A stretch of 64,000 nt of DNA from Nocardiopsis sp. CNT312 (GCF_000515115.1 NZ_AZXF01000005.1:276004-340003); one strand, 5' to 3'; counted from the stretch's first letter, positions 43,283 through 52,719 are shown. Numbers and translations are program-made. The notes: generated by a model not told the origin, from the letters alone.

Positions 43283-44587
43283 GTGCCGAATCCGAGCCTC
43301 GACAGAACACCCGAAGGCCGGGGGCACAAGCGCCCCAACGCCCCGAAACCGTCCTGGCGGAGCAGCTACCGGGAGGTCATGGGGATCGGCGAGTTCCGCA
43401 CCGTCTGGCTCGCCCACGCCCTCTCGATGATCGGCTCCAACCTGCTGAACATCACCACGAGCGTCCTCGTCTACCAGGCCACCGACTCCGCCTTCGCCGC
43501 GGGCGCGACCCTGGCCGTGACGTTCCTCGCCCCGTTCGTCGCCGGGCCCCTCCTGTCCGGTCTGGCCGACGTCCTGCCCCGGCGCCGGGTCATGGTCGCG
43601 TGCGACCTGGCCCGGGCGCTCGTCGTGGTCCTCATCGCCGTTCCGGGCGTGCCCGTCTGGGCGGTGTGGGCCCTGCTGTTCTGCTCCGTGCTGCCGTCGA
43701 TCCCCTTCGCCGCGGCGCGTGCGGCCCTACTGACGGAGATCGTCCAGGGCGAGCGGTACGTGGCCGGCACCGCCATCACCCAGCTCACCTCTCAGGTCGG
43801 GATGCTGTTCGGCCTGGTGGCGGGTGGCCTGGCCGTCGAACACGTGGATCCGCGACTGGCCGTGGCCGCCACCAGCGCGGTCTTCGCCCTGTCCGCCGTG
43901 ATCCTCCTGCTGGGGGTCGCCCAGCGGCCCGCGCCGCGCGCCGCGGAGGAGAGCCGGCCCGGTTTCCTGGCGATGACCCGCGACGGGGCCGCCCTCGTCT
44001 TCGGCGACGCCCGGCTGCGGACGCTGGCACTGCTCGCGTGGCTCGCGGGCCTGTACTCCATCCCCTACGGACTCGCCAACCCGATCGCGGACGAGGCAGG
44101 CGCCGGACCGGCCGCGGCGGGGCTCATCATGGCGGGTTCGCCGGTGGGGGCGCTGATCGGTGGTTTCGTCCTCACCCGCTTGGTGCCTCCCCCCACCCGG
44201 ATACGGCTGCTGGGCCCCCTGGCGGTGCTCACCTCGGTGCCGCTGCTGCTGTGGCTGGCCGACCCATCGCTGTGGCTGATGGTCACCGCGCTGGCCCTGG
44301 TGGGTATGGCGGGCTCCTACCAGTTCGTGGCCAACGCCGCGTTCGTCCTCTGTGTTCCGGAGAAGGGCCGGGGGCTGGCCTTCGGTCTGGTCGCCGCCGG
44401 GCTCCAGGTCGTGCAGGGCCTGGGCATCCTCGTCGCCGGGTTCTGCGCCGAGTTCACCGGAACCGGCACCGTGGTGGCGGCGGCGGGCGCGCTGGGGGTG
44501 TGCTCGGCCCTGTTCCTGGCCGTCCCGTGGTCACGGGAGGCCGGTCCCACCATCGAGCGGATGGACCGGACCGAGCAGAACGCCTGA
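43283..44587 (+). CDS. MFS transporter, 12-TM exporter type
   Basis: This 434-residue major facilitator protein begins with a basic cytoplasmic tail, then FRTVWLAHALSMIGSNLLNI (TM1), VTFLAPFVAGPLLSGLADVL and the loop-2/3 motif DVLPRRRVMVACDLARALVV. Twelve helices are countable. The pattern resembles the EntS/drug-exporter group. GTG 43283 follows AAGGGAG. Substrate unknown. It is convergent with the carboxylase gene across a shared hairpin. Confidence 0.88.
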   Translation: MPNPSLDRTPEGRGHKRPNAPKPSWRSSYREVMGIGEFRTVWLAHALSMIGSNLLNITTSVLVYQATDSAFAAGATLAVTFLAPFVAGPLLSGLADVLPRRRVMVACDLARALVVVLIAVPGVPVWAVWALLFCSVLPSIPFAAARAALLTEIVQGERYVAGTAITQLTSQVGMLFGLVAGGLAVEHVDPRLAVAATSAVFALSAVILLLGVAQRPAPRAAEESRPGFLAMTRDGAALVFGDARLRTLALLAWLAGLYSIPYGLANPIADEAGAGPAAAGLIMAGSPVGALIGGFVLTRLVPPPTRIRLLGPLAVLTSVPLLLWLADPSLWLMVTALALVGMAGSYQFVANAAFVLCVPEKGRGLAFGLVAAGLQVVQGLGILVAGFCAEFTGTGTVVAAAGALGVCSALFLAVPWSREAGPTIERMDRTEQNA

Positions 44588-44598
44588 CCGCGCGGCGG

Positions 44599-44623
44599 CC
44601 GGGCCGACGCCGCGTCGGCCCGG
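44599..44623. terminator. Bidirectional terminator
   Basis: A perfect 11-bp stem (CCGGGCCGACG/CGTCGGCCCGG) with a 3-nt loop lies in the 46-bp gap between the convergent MFS and carboxylase genes. Confidence 0.8.
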
Positions 44624-44633
44624 CACCGCCGCC

Positions 44634-47600
44634 TCAGTCCCCCGTCAGGCGGGACTCGATGGCCTCGATGATGCGCGGACGCAGCTCGGCGGCGCTGACG
44701 ACGGCGTCGACCGAGCCCACCTCCACCGCGCGCCGGATGTCGTGCACCCCGTCGAACTCCGCGGCCACCTCGCCTAGCTTCTCCGCGCGCACCGACGAGC
44801 GGACCCCGTCGAGTTCGGCGGCCAGCGCCGCGCGCTCGGTGCCCGCGGCCGCCGCCACCCGGGCCTCCAGGTCCCGCACCCGCGGGTCGGCCGCCGTGCG
44901 GGCCTTGACCTCCCCGGCGAAGACCACCGCGGCGGCGGGGGCACCGCCGAGCACCGAGGCGAACGAGCCCTCCAGCGCGAGCACGGTCATGTTCGGGTTG
45001 AGGGCCTTGGAGAACACCACGAACGCCCCGCCGTGGTAGCGCGAGATCACGCAGAACACGATGGGACCGCGGAAGTTCACGATCGCCCGGCCGATCTCGG
45101 CGCCGTACTCCAACTGGAGCTTGCGCATCGACTCCGGCGAGCCGTCGAAGCCCGACAGGTTGGCCAGCACCACCAGCGGCCGGTTGCCGCTGGCCGTGTT
45201 GATCGCCCGCGCGGCCTTCTTCGACGACTGCGGGAACAGCGTGCCCGCGGTGAAGGAGTCCGGGCCGTCCGTGGGAAGGAAGCCGCGCCGGGACACCGAC
45301 GTGGACTCGATGCCGAGCAGGCACACCGGCATACCGCCCATGTGCACGTCCTGCACCACGGCGGTGTCGGCGTCGGCCATCCCCGCCCAGCGCTCCATCA
45401 CCTGGTGGTCCTGGTCGGAGACGGCCCGCATCACGGTGCGGATGTCGAACGGCTTCTTGCGGTCCGGGTTGGCCTCTGCGGAGAAGATCTGGCCGACCGT
45501 GGTGAAGTCGCTGCCCTCCAGCATGTGCGGGAAGTCGCGGATGTCGCGGTCGACCGGGTCGGTGCTCTCCGCCCGCCGCGGCCGGTCCTCGCCCGGGGCG
45601 ACGTAGGAGTGCTCGTAGTGCGACATGAGCACGTCGCGGGCGGCTGCCAGGTTGGGCGCCCAGTACTGGGCCTGGCCGTTGGGGCCCATCACCCGGTCGT
45701 AGCCGCCGATACCGAAGTTGTCCTCGGCCGACACGCCGCCGGAGAAGTCCAGTGACTGCTTGCCGGTGAGCACCATCGCCGAATCCGGGGTCATCACCAG
45801 GACGCCCTTGGTGTGCATGAGCATGGTCGCCTCAGCGTTCCAGTACGGCTGCGCGCCGACGTTGATGCCCGCGACCACGACGTTGATCTCACCGCCGTCC
45901 TGGGTGAACTCCACGATCCGCTTGAGTGCGGCGGCCACCCAGTCCATGTTCTCGGTGCCCGACTCCATGGAGATGCGGGCCCCGGAGGAGAGCGCGTACC
46001 ACTCCAGCGGCACCTCCATCCGCTCGGCGAGGTCCAGGGCGGCGATCACGCGGCGGCACTCCGGCTCGGAGAGCGCACCGAGCGACTTGGTGGGGTCGCC
46101 CAGCAGGACCACCCGGGTGACGCCCTGCGGGTGCCGCTCGGTGGGCGTGGTGACCACACCGGCGACGATCGCGGCGGTGTTGCGCCCCTTGGGCCGGTCC
46201 ACCGGCACGAGCGCGTGGGTGTCGTCGAGGTCGTACTCGGTGAACGCGCCGAGCAGGTTGGTCAGCTCGTAGGGGTAGACGGTGTTGCGGGCGCTGGCGC
46301 GCAGCACCTTCTGCCGGTAGTCGTCGATCGGCTCGATCGGGTCGTCGGAGGGCGCGCCGACGACCAGCTCGGTGCTGCCGGTCGGGTCGGAGCAGATGCG
46401 GATGGCGACCTTGGTCAGCTCGCCGGTCTCCGGGTCGCGCTGGCGTGCGATGAACAGGATCTCCTCCAGCCCCGCGCCCTCGGTCGAGGGCCGCACCCGG
46501 CCCACGATCGTCTCCATCTCCTCACGGGTGAGACTGCTCGGCGGCCAGACGTAGATGACCACCCGGTTGGTGTCGGAGCGCTTCTTTGAGGACCGGCGCG
46601 CCCGTTCGCGGCGGATGGAGTCGACGCAGGCGGCGACGGTCTCCTCGGCCGTGGGCAGCGCGACGAGCCTGCCGTCCTGCTCACGCAGTTCGGTGAGGTC
46701 GCGCACCTGGGCGAACGCGATGAGCCGTTCGTCCGCCGGGTTCTCCTTGGCCACGCACTGGAAGAGGTAGACCTCCTCGTCCGCCGAGGGCATGCGAGTG
46801 AGGTCGAACCTGCCCAGACGCTCCATCTGCATCCGCTGCGCGATGTAGGGGTGCAGGCCCCGGATCAGCCGGTCCTCGGCCATACCGGTGGGCGAGGGGC
46901 GGAACGTGAAGTGGTGGTGCATCACCGCGCCGTCGCGCCCGGCGACGGTCGTGGTCAGCCTGCGCACCCGGTCGGGCAGTGGACGGACGCTGAGGGCCTC
47001 CTGCAACGCGGCGGCCATCGCCTCGGAGTCCTCCGGCTGTTTCTCCCAGGACAGGTAGAGGTCGGCGTCGACCTCCGCCTCGGCGGCCAGTTCGGCGAGT
47101 CCGCGCAGCGCCCGGTCCAGGCCCTCGAAGCCCACGGCCGTGGAGACCACGCGCGAATCCGCGCGCTGGGCGACCACGAACGTGCAGTCGGCGGCCTCGG
47201 TGGAGCGCACGCTGAGGCCCTTGTTGCCGTAGTACCGGCGGGTCAGCACCTCCAGCATCACGGAGTTGTCCAGGTCGGATCGGACGAGCCGCTGGCCGAG
47301 CAGCCGCACGAGCGGCTCGGTGCTGCGCACCATCTCGGCGATGCGCTCGGCGCGGTCCGGGGCGTCGGGGCGGGTGTCCAGGTGGCGCAGGTGCCTGCGC
47401 ACGTTCGCATAGACGCGGGCGCGGTTGCGGCGTAGGACCGGCTGGCCGAACCAGGCGAACACCACCCCGCGTGCCAGGTCGGCGACCACGGGGAAGCGGA
47501 CCTGGGTGGCCGACACCAGGTGCTCCAGGGCGCGGCCGGCGGTCTCCCTCAGCGCCTCGTCCGGCTGCGGCTCCGCCAGCCAGGCGCGCAGCAGGGCGGT

Positions 47601-50087
47601 GACGGCCGAGACCTCGGTGGACACCCGCTGCTGGGCGAGGAAGATCCGGAACACCGCCGACTCCAGGTCGGTCGAGCGCTCCAGTTCGGTGATCCCGTAG
47701 TGGCCGAGCGCCTTGGTGAGCCGGTCGCGGAACGCCTCCGGCAGTCCGGCGCGTTCGGCGTCCAGGCTCTGGAGATAGGTGTGGAAGTACTCACGGGCGC
47801 TGTGGACGCGCTCGTCGGCGGTGTCCTCGCCCGCCGGGCGGTTGCGGCTCAGTTCGGCGAGGTCGGCGAAGAGTTCGATGAGCGGGAGCTCCTCGGCCAG
47901 CGGCCGGTGCCCCTCCCCGACCGCCTCGGCGCGCGCGGCGAGGTAGTCCTGAAGCACCCGGCGCTCGTCGTAGGGGTCGGCGTCGAAGCCCAGGAGCAGG
48001 CTCCGCACGTCCTCCCGGCCGCGTGCCAGGCGCAGGCGCGCGGAGGCGGCGGGCTCGGAGGCGGGCAGGTCCAGTTCCACGGCCCCGGAGGCGGTGTCCT
48101 CCTCGTCCTCGCCGTCGGAGAGCGGTTCCAGGCGCAGCAGCGCCGCACCGGTCTCCACCTGGCTGCCCACGGCCACGGCGCACTCCTTGAGCCGGGCCCG
48201 GAACGGTGCCCGCAGCACCGTCTCCATCTTCATGCTCTCCAGTACCAGGACCGGGGCGCCCGCCTCGACCTCGGCGCCGACCTTCAGCGGGGTGGCCACC
48301 ACCAGTGCGGGCGCGGGCGAGCGCAGGACGCCGCCCTCGTCGCGGCTGACGCGGTGCGCCACTCCCTCCACCTCAACCAGGTGCACGGGGCCGTGGGTAC
48401 CAGTGAGCAGGCGGTACACCGTCCCATTGACGATGATCCGCCCGGTGTGCTCGTCGAAGCGGTCGAGTTCGGCGTCGACGGTGCGGGCGTCGCCGCCCGC
48501 CTCCAGCCCGACCCGGAAGCGGTGCGCGCCCACGCGCGCCACCCGCACCCGGTAGCCCGCGCCGCGCAGCTTGAGGTCCAGGGGGCGACCGCTCTCGTGC
48601 TGCACCTGGGGACGGCCGCCGAACGCGGTGGAGAGGAGGCGCTGGCATTCGACGCGCTCCTCCTCCTCGTAGGCCTCGATGGCGGCGGCGACCAGGGCGA
48701 CGGCGGAGTGCCGGTGCGTGACCAGACCGCCCTGGGCGCGCACCCGGTCGATCCAGCCGGTGTCGGCGGTCGCCTCGATCACCTCGGGCCGGTCGAGCAG
48801 GTCGAGGACGAAACTCTTGTTGGTGGCACCCCCCTCGATGATCACGGTGGTCTGCGCCATCGCCCGGCGCAGGCGGCCGAGCGCCTCCTCGCGGTCGCGG
48901 CCGTAGGCGATGATCTTGGCGATCATCGAGTCGAAGTCGGCGGGGATGGTGTCGCCCTCGGCGACGCCGGTGTCCACGCGGATGCCCGGACCCGCGGGCA
49001 GGTCCAGCCGCGCGATACGGCCCGGGGAGGGGGCGAAGTCGCGGTCGGGGTCCTCGGCGTTGAGCCGGGCTTCCACGGCGTGGCCGCGCTCGGCGGGTGC
49101 CCCGCCTTCGAGCCTGCCGCCCGAGGCCACGTGCAACTGCGCCTTGACCAGGTCGAACCCGGTGGTGGACTCGGTGATGGGGTGCTCGACCTGGAGCCGG
49201 GTATTGACCTCCAGGAACGCGAACATGCCGTCGCCGGGGTGGTAGAGGAACTCGACGGTGGCCGCACCCCGGTAGCCGACCGCAACGGCCAGCCGCTCGG
49301 CCGACGTCTTGAGTTCGGCGGTCTGCTCGGGGCTCAGGACCGGCGAGGCCGACTCCTCGATGATCTTCTGGTTGCGCCGCTGTACTGAGCAGTCGCGCAC
49401 GCCCAGCGCCCACGCGGTCTCGCCGTCGGAGATGACCTGCACCTCGACGTGCCGGGCATGGGTGACCAGGCGCTCCAGGAAGACGATGCCGCTGCCGAAG
49501 GCGCGGGCGGCCTCTTGGCTGGTGCGCTCGTAGGCGTCGGCGAGCTCGTCCTCGTGGTTGATCACGCGGATGCCGCGCCCGCCGCCGCCGGCGGTGGCCT
49601 TGAGCATGAGCGGGTAGCCGATCCGCGCCGCCGACGCCAGGGCGTCGTCCAGGGTCTCGACCGCGCCCCGGCTCCACGGGGCGACAGGGACGCCGACCTC
49701 CTCGGCGATCAGTTTCGCGCCGATCTTGTCGCCGAGTTTGCGCATGGCGTCGGCGCTCGGCCCGACGAAGGTGACGCCGATCCGCTCGCACAGTTCGGCG
49801 AACGCGGGGTCCTCGGCGACGAAGCCCCAGCCGACCCACGCAGCGTCGGCACCGGTCTCCACCAGCGCGCGCTCCAGCACCTCCATGTCGAGGTAGGGAC
49901 GCGCGGACGCGGGACCGAGGTCGTAGGACAGGTCCGCCTCACGGACGAACGCGGCCGTGCGGTCGACGTCGGTGTACAGGGCGACGGTCTCGATCCGTGC
50001 CCCGGTCTGCGCGGCGATGTCCCGTACGGCGTGGATGAGCCGCATGGCGGACTCTCCACGGTTGACGATGGCGACACGACTGAACAC
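44634..50087 (-). CDS. Single-chain acyl/acetyl-CoA carboxylase
   Basis: This biotin enzyme of about 1,817 residues makes malonyl-CoA or a longer homologue. Domains in order are as follows. Biotin carboxylase occupies about residues 1-450: VFSRVAIVNRGESAMRLIHA, ATP-grasp loop KATAGGGGRGIRVI, FLEVNTRLQVEHPITE. The biotin carrier has ESMKMET, biotinyl lysine about 620. A helical central region runs to about 1050. Carboxyltransferase halves occupy about 1060-1817, with GGYDRVMGPNGQAQYWAPN near 1466 and the acyl-CoA-binding half ISRYHGGAFVVFSKALNPNM. Most actinomycetes split these over AccA/AccB/AccD chains. The one-chain order is that of eukaryotic ACC and of bacterial long-chain acyl-CoA carboxylases. 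GTG 50087 precedes the conserved start. Confidence 0.9.
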   Translation of the reverse strand: MFSRVAIVNRGESAMRLIHAVRDIAAQTGARIETVALYTDVDRTAAFVREADLSYDLGPASARPYLDMEVLERALVETGADAAWVGWGFVAEDPAFAELCERIGVTFVGPSADAMRKLGDKIGAKLIAEEVGVPVAPWSRGAVETLDDALASAARIGYPLMLKATAGGGGRGIRVINHEDELADAYERTSQEAARAFGSGIVFLERLVTHARHVEVQVISDGETAWALGVRDCSVQRRNQKIIEESASPVLSPEQTAELKTSAERLAVAVGYRGAATVEFLYHPGDGMFAFLEVNTRLQVEHPITESTTGFDLVKAQLHVASGGRLEGGAPAERGHAVEARLNAEDPDRDFAPSPGRIARLDLPAGPGIRVDTGVAEGDTIPADFDSMIAKIIAYGRDREEALGRLRRAMAQTTVIIEGGATNKSFVLDLLDRPEVIEATADTGWIDRVRAQGGLVTHRHSAVALVAAAIEAYEEEERVECQRLLSTAFGGRPQVQHESGRPLDLKLRGAGYRVRVARVGAHRFRVGLEAGGDARTVDAELDRFDEHTGRIIVNGTVYRLLTGTHGPVHLVEVEGVAHRVSRDEGGVLRSPAPALVVATPLKVGAEVEAGAPVLVLESMKMETVLRAPFRARLKECAVAVGSQVETGAALLRLEPLSDGEDEEDTASGAVELDLPASEPAASARLRLARGREDVRSLLLGFDADPYDERRVLQDYLAARAEAVGEGHRPLAEELPLIELFADLAELSRNRPAGEDTADERVHSAREYFHTYLQSLDAERAGLPEAFRDRLTKALGHYGITELERSTDLESAVFRIFLAQQRVSTEVSAVTALLRAWLAEPQPDEALRETAGRALEHLVSATQVRFPVVADLARGVVFAWFGQPVLRRNRARVYANVRRHLRHLDTRPDAPDRAERIAEMVRSTEPLVRLLGQRLVRSDLDNSVMLEVLTRRYYGNKGLSVRSTEAADCTFVVAQRADSRVVSTAVGFEGLDRALRGLAELAAEAEVDADLYLSWEKQPEDSEAMAAALQEALSVRPLPDRVRRLTTTVAGRDGAVMHHHFTFRPSPTGMAEDRLIRGLHPYIAQRMQMERLGRFDLTRMPSADEEVYLFQCVAKENPADERLIAFAQVRDLTELREQDGRLVALPTAEETVAACVDSIRRERARRSSKKRSDTNRVVIYVWPPSSLTREEMETIVGRVRPSTEGAGLEEILFIARQRDPETGELTKVAIRICSDPTGSTELVVGAPSDDPIEPIDDYRQKVLRASARNTVYPYELTNLLGAFTEYDLDDTHALVPVDRPKGRNTAAIVAGVVTTPTERHPQGVTRVVLLGDPTKSLGALSEPECRRVIAALDLAERMEVPLEWYALSSGARISMESGTENMDWVAAALKRIVEFTQDGGEINVVVAGINVGAQPYWNAEATMLMHTKGVLVMTPDSAMVLTGKQSLDFSGGVSAEDNFGIGGYDRVMGPNGQAQYWAPNLAAARDVLMSHYEHSYVAPGEDRPRRAESTDPVDRDIRDFPHMLEGSDFTTVGQIFSAEANPDRKKPFDIRTVMRAVSDQDHQVMERWAGMADADTAVVQDVHMGGMPVCLLGIESTSVSRRGFLPTDGPDSFTAGTLFPQSSKKAARAINTASGNRPLVVLANLSGFDGSPESMRKLQLEYGAEIGRAIVNFRGPIVFCVISRYHGGAFVVFSKALNPNMTVLALEGSFASVLGGAPAAAVVFAGEVKARTAADPRVRDLEARVAAAAGTERAALAAELDGVRSSVRAEKLGEVAAEFDGVHDIRRAVEVGSVDAVVSAAELRPRIIEAIESRLTGD

Positions 50088-50422
50088 CCGATCAGGTCCT
50101 TCGCAGATAGACGACGTGTGTGCCGACCCTCGGGACGGCACTCCCCAGAGTGCAATCCTCCCGCCCGCCGACCAGCGGCGCCATGTCGGTGGGAGAGGAG
50201 TCCGGAGGGCTGTTGTTGTAGGAAACGTCCAAAGCGGTCGGCCGCGTCCCGGTGACGGCGCGTAGGGGCACCCGGCGCATTTTAAGGGCTCCGAGCAGTA
50301 CGGATGTCCACGGCCGGGGTGGTCGTGGTGTCCCAAGTCTGGCACCGTCCCCGCCCGGCGTCAGGGCCCCGGTGCGCTTCGAGCAGCACGGGAGAAGGGG
50401 GAGCGGTGCCCGGCACAGGACA

Positions 50423-50454
50423 GGGCCCGCTCCCAGCGGGTCGGGAGCGGGCCC
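50423..50454. repeat. Perfect 12-bp hairpin in debris region
   Basis: GGGCCCGCTCCC and its complement flank an 8-nt loop, 336 bp upstream of the carboxylase start. It is probably a terminator for a lost gene. Confidence 0.6.
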
Positions 50455-50513
50455 TCGTGGCGGATCGGGCCCTCACCCGGCCGTCCGCCCTCCCGTCACG
50501 TCCCGGGAGACCT

Positions 50514-50542
50514 GAGTCCATCCCCGCGTGCGCGGGGCTCAC
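50514..50542 (-). CRISPR. Solitary type I-E CRISPR repeat
   Basis: On the minus strand the 29 nt contain GTGAGCCCCGCGCACGCG, then GGGATGGACTC. They match the window consensus at 27 of 29 positions, the best copy here. No second repeat is found 61 bp to either side. Confidence 0.55.
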
Positions 50543-50698
50543 CTAAACGACCTGGGACAACGCAGCGCTTGATCTTCTTGTGACGTCGACTGCGCGGCCT
50601 GTCCTCAACCGCATCCCCCTGGGCTCGCGCGCTCAGCCCTACGCGGTCACCACCTGCCGTTGCGTCTGCGGGGGTACAGTGACTGCGGGAGTTGAACA

Positions 50699-50735
50699 CA
50701 GCGGAGTCCCGGCCTGTAGGGCCGGGACTCCGCTG
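50699..50735. repeat. Perfect 16-bp hairpin
   Basis: CAGCGGAGTCCCGGCC and its exact complement flank a 5-nt loop and are followed by TTCGT. It lies 25 bp before the orphan-ORF relic and may be a terminator. Confidence 0.65.
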
Positions 50736-50760
50736 TTCGTCTGCTGGCTACAGGTCGGCC

Positions 50761-50920
50761 TTCACCGTTGAGACCAGCCCCGCCCGTTCCACCGTGGCCT
50801 ACCTGGCCCACCGTCCGCCGGGCTGGTCCGGGGCCGGGCGACGCCTGCGAAGAGATCACCGCACCCGGCACCGCCACACTCCGGACCCGACTCGCACGCA
50901 GGTGCCACCACGGCACCTGA
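50761..50920 (+). pseudogene. Frameshifted copy of the small orphan ORF
   Basis: The first frame reads FTVETSPARSTVAYLAHRPP, then GWSGAG. After a one-base shift it continues EEITAPGTATLRTRLARRCH, then HGT and stop. This is clearly homologous to the ORF at 30848-31006, and the shared sequence runs past the stop (CACGGCACCTGACAAGCCGC). As there, CRISPR repeats and a tRNA fragment lie nearby. Confidence 0.6.
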
Positions 50921-51045
50921 CAAGCCGCTCCGGCCCGGGGCCTCCCCCGCCTGAGGCTGGGGTCCAGGCTCCCTGCGGGACCTCAGGGCCCGGAAAACAC
51001 CGAAGGGCGCCCCTCCCGGAGGAGGGACGCCCAAGTGAAGCCCGG

Positions 51046-51094
51046 TAGGCCCCCAGAGGCCCGACCCCTGAACCCACGGATTAAAGGTCGGCGG
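51046..51094 (-). repeat. tRNA-Lys 3'-half relic
   Basis: Forty-two of 49 bases match the complement of the intact tRNA-Lys at 54292-54364, from discriminator through T-arm and variable loop to the anticodon stem. It is in the opposite orientation to the intact gene and lacks the 5' half. It looks like a former attachment site or a broken tRNA gene. Confidence 0.65.
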
Positions 51095-51354
51095 GATGGC
51101 GGGCGTTTCGCTCCACCATGTGGTTGTCCGTTCTGGTCTGCCCGGGTACCGCGGTGTCAGCGGAGACCACGAAAGACCACCGCAGACCAGGGGGTTCCGG
51201 AACACCGGAGCCGCAACGGAGCCGATTCCGGCTCTTCAGGAGTACCGTCAAAATTCGCTGGCTACTCGAGGTGGGGGGCGCATATCTGCTCGATAGCTCT
51301 TTGCGCGTGTTGGTCCCACCTTTGAGGTCACCCTGTTCTGCGACCCGGTCCGGT

Positions 51355-51383
51355 CGTTCCTTCCCTGCGTGGGCGGGTCTCAC
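51355..51383 (-). CRISPR. Degenerate solitary CRISPR repeat
   Basis: The minus-strand sequence GTGAGACCCGCCCACGCAGG, then GAAGGAACG, matches the window repeat consensus at about 24 of 29 positions, in the same orientation as 50514-50542. The rest of 51095-51466 shows no supported gene. Confidence 0.4.
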
Positions 51384-51466
51384 CCAGGTCGGGGAGGTGT
51401 TCGAGTCGGCCGTTGATCGCTTCGGTCGGGCCGTTGGATGTGCCGGGTCTGTCGAAGGGCCCGTGA

Positions 51467-51943
51467 TCACGGCTGAGGGAGGAAACTGATGCGCATCAGC
51501 CGGCTGTCGGTCCAGTCTTCGAGCCGAGTCGGCCGGATGGTGCCGGGGTCGTGGGGCTGATTGAGATCCGCGACGATTTCGGCCAGCACCGCCTGACGTT
51601 CAGCCGGGTCGGTGACAGGCGCGGCCCATGCAGGCAGATCTGCGCGGATCCCGTTCTTGAGGTGGAAGGTGAAGCCGGGATGGGCGAGCAGGTTCGCGTG
51701 CCAGTCGGTCGCGGCACCGCCGGTGCCGCTGCACAGGTAGGTGGTGTCCGCGACTCGGTAGAAGAAGATCTCGATGCGGCGTGGCCGGCTGGTGCGGCGG
51801 CCTAGCGTCGTGATGTCGATGGTCCGTTCTCTGGTACCCGCGGCGGGGGTGATCTCGATGGCTTGTCGGATGTGGTTGGGCAGGTGGGACAGGGACGCGT
51901 CCCGCGCGGAGTCGTTCGACCCGATCGTGGCTGGAGTGCTCAT
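51467..51943 (-). CDS. Deazaflavin-dependent nitroreductase-like oxidoreductase
   Basis: This 158-residue protein has the split beta-barrel fold of F420-dependent (Ddn-like) enzymes. It shows RTIDITTLGRRTSRPRRIEI, then FFYRVADTTYLCSGTGGAAT, then DWHANLLAHPGFTFHLKNG. These are the characteristic GRRTG-like, strand and WYxNL-like segments. It probably reduces an enone or nitro group with F420H2. ATG 51943 overlaps the SDR stop (ATGA), so the two form an operon under the divergent TetR gene. Confidence 0.85.
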   Translation of the reverse strand: MSTPATIGSNDSARDASLSHLPNHIRQAIEITPAAGTRERTIDITTLGRRTSRPRRIEIFFYRVADTTYLCSGTGGAATDWHANLLAHPGFTFHLKNGIRADLPAWAAPVTDPAERQAVLAEIVADLNQPHDPGTIRPTRLEDWTDSRLMRISFLPQP

Positions 51944-52719
51944 ACGGTCTCGCTCCGAAGGGCGGGGCCGAGAAGGAGTCCACCGTCGATGACGTACTCC
52001 GACCCCGTGATGAACGACGCTTCTGATGAGGTGAGGAACAGGAGAAGACGGCTGACGTCGGTCGGCTCCCCAAGTCGGGGGATGGCGAACGGCTCGGGTG
52101 AGTAGAAGTCGGCGATTGCCGCGGTCGCGCCGACAGCTGGTTTGTGGATGAAGGGGGTCGCGATCACGCCGGGGTGGATGGTGTTCACCCGGATGTGGTC
52201 GCGGCCGAGCTCGAGCGCTGCCGTTTGGGTGAGGCCTCGCACAGCCCACTTGCTGGCGACGTAGGGCGCGTAGTGCGCCGTGCCGCCCAGGCCCATGGCT
52301 GAGGCGATGTTGACGATGGCCCCTCCGGCTGCGCGGCGCAGAGCGGGGACTGCGGTCTTGATGCCGAGGAAGATCCCCGTGAGGTTGATGTCGAGGATGC
52401 GCGACCACGTGGCCTGGTCCGTGTGTTCGATCGGTGCGGGCGGGTTCTGTACGCCCGCGTTGTTGACGAGCACATTCAGGGCGCCGAAGGCGCTCTCGGC
52501 GGCTAGCACAGCGGCGGCCCACGAGCTCTGGTCGGTAACGTCGAGGCGGACGAAGCGAGCGCGGGTTCCGAGCTCGTCGGCCAGAGCGACGCCGCGTTCC
52601 GCGTCGATGTCGCCGATCACCACGTTCGCTCCCTCCGCGTGAAAGGCGCGCACGTGACTCGCTCCCTGGCCGCCGGTCCCACCGGTGACGAGCACGGTCT
52701 GGTTGTCGAAGCGGGGCAT
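51940..52719 (-). CDS. Classical SDR family oxidoreductase
   Basis: This 259-residue short-chain dehydrogenase has the cofactor loop VTGGTGGQGASHVRAF (TGxxxGxG), D at the end of strand 2 (IGDIDAERG, favouring NAD), the NNAG motif, catalytic Ser in NIASAMGLGG, and YxxxK in YAPYVASKWAV. The closing VIDGGLLLGPAL is typical. ATG 52719 has AAGGAA 8 nt upstream. It is the first gene of the operon and faces the TetR regulator across a strong palindrome. Confidence 0.93.
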   Translation of the reverse strand: MPRFDNQTVLVTGGTGGQGASHVRAFHAEGANVVIGDIDAERGVALADELGTRARFVRLDVTDQSSWAAAVLAAESAFGALNVLVNNAGVQNPPAPIEHTDQATWSRILDINLTGIFLGIKTAVPALRRAAGGAIVNIASAMGLGGTAHYAPYVASKWAVRGLTQTAALELGRDHIRVNTIHPGVIATPFIHKPAVGATAAIADFYSPEPFAIPRLGEPTDVSRLLLFLTSSEASFITGSEYVIDGGLLLGPALRSETV

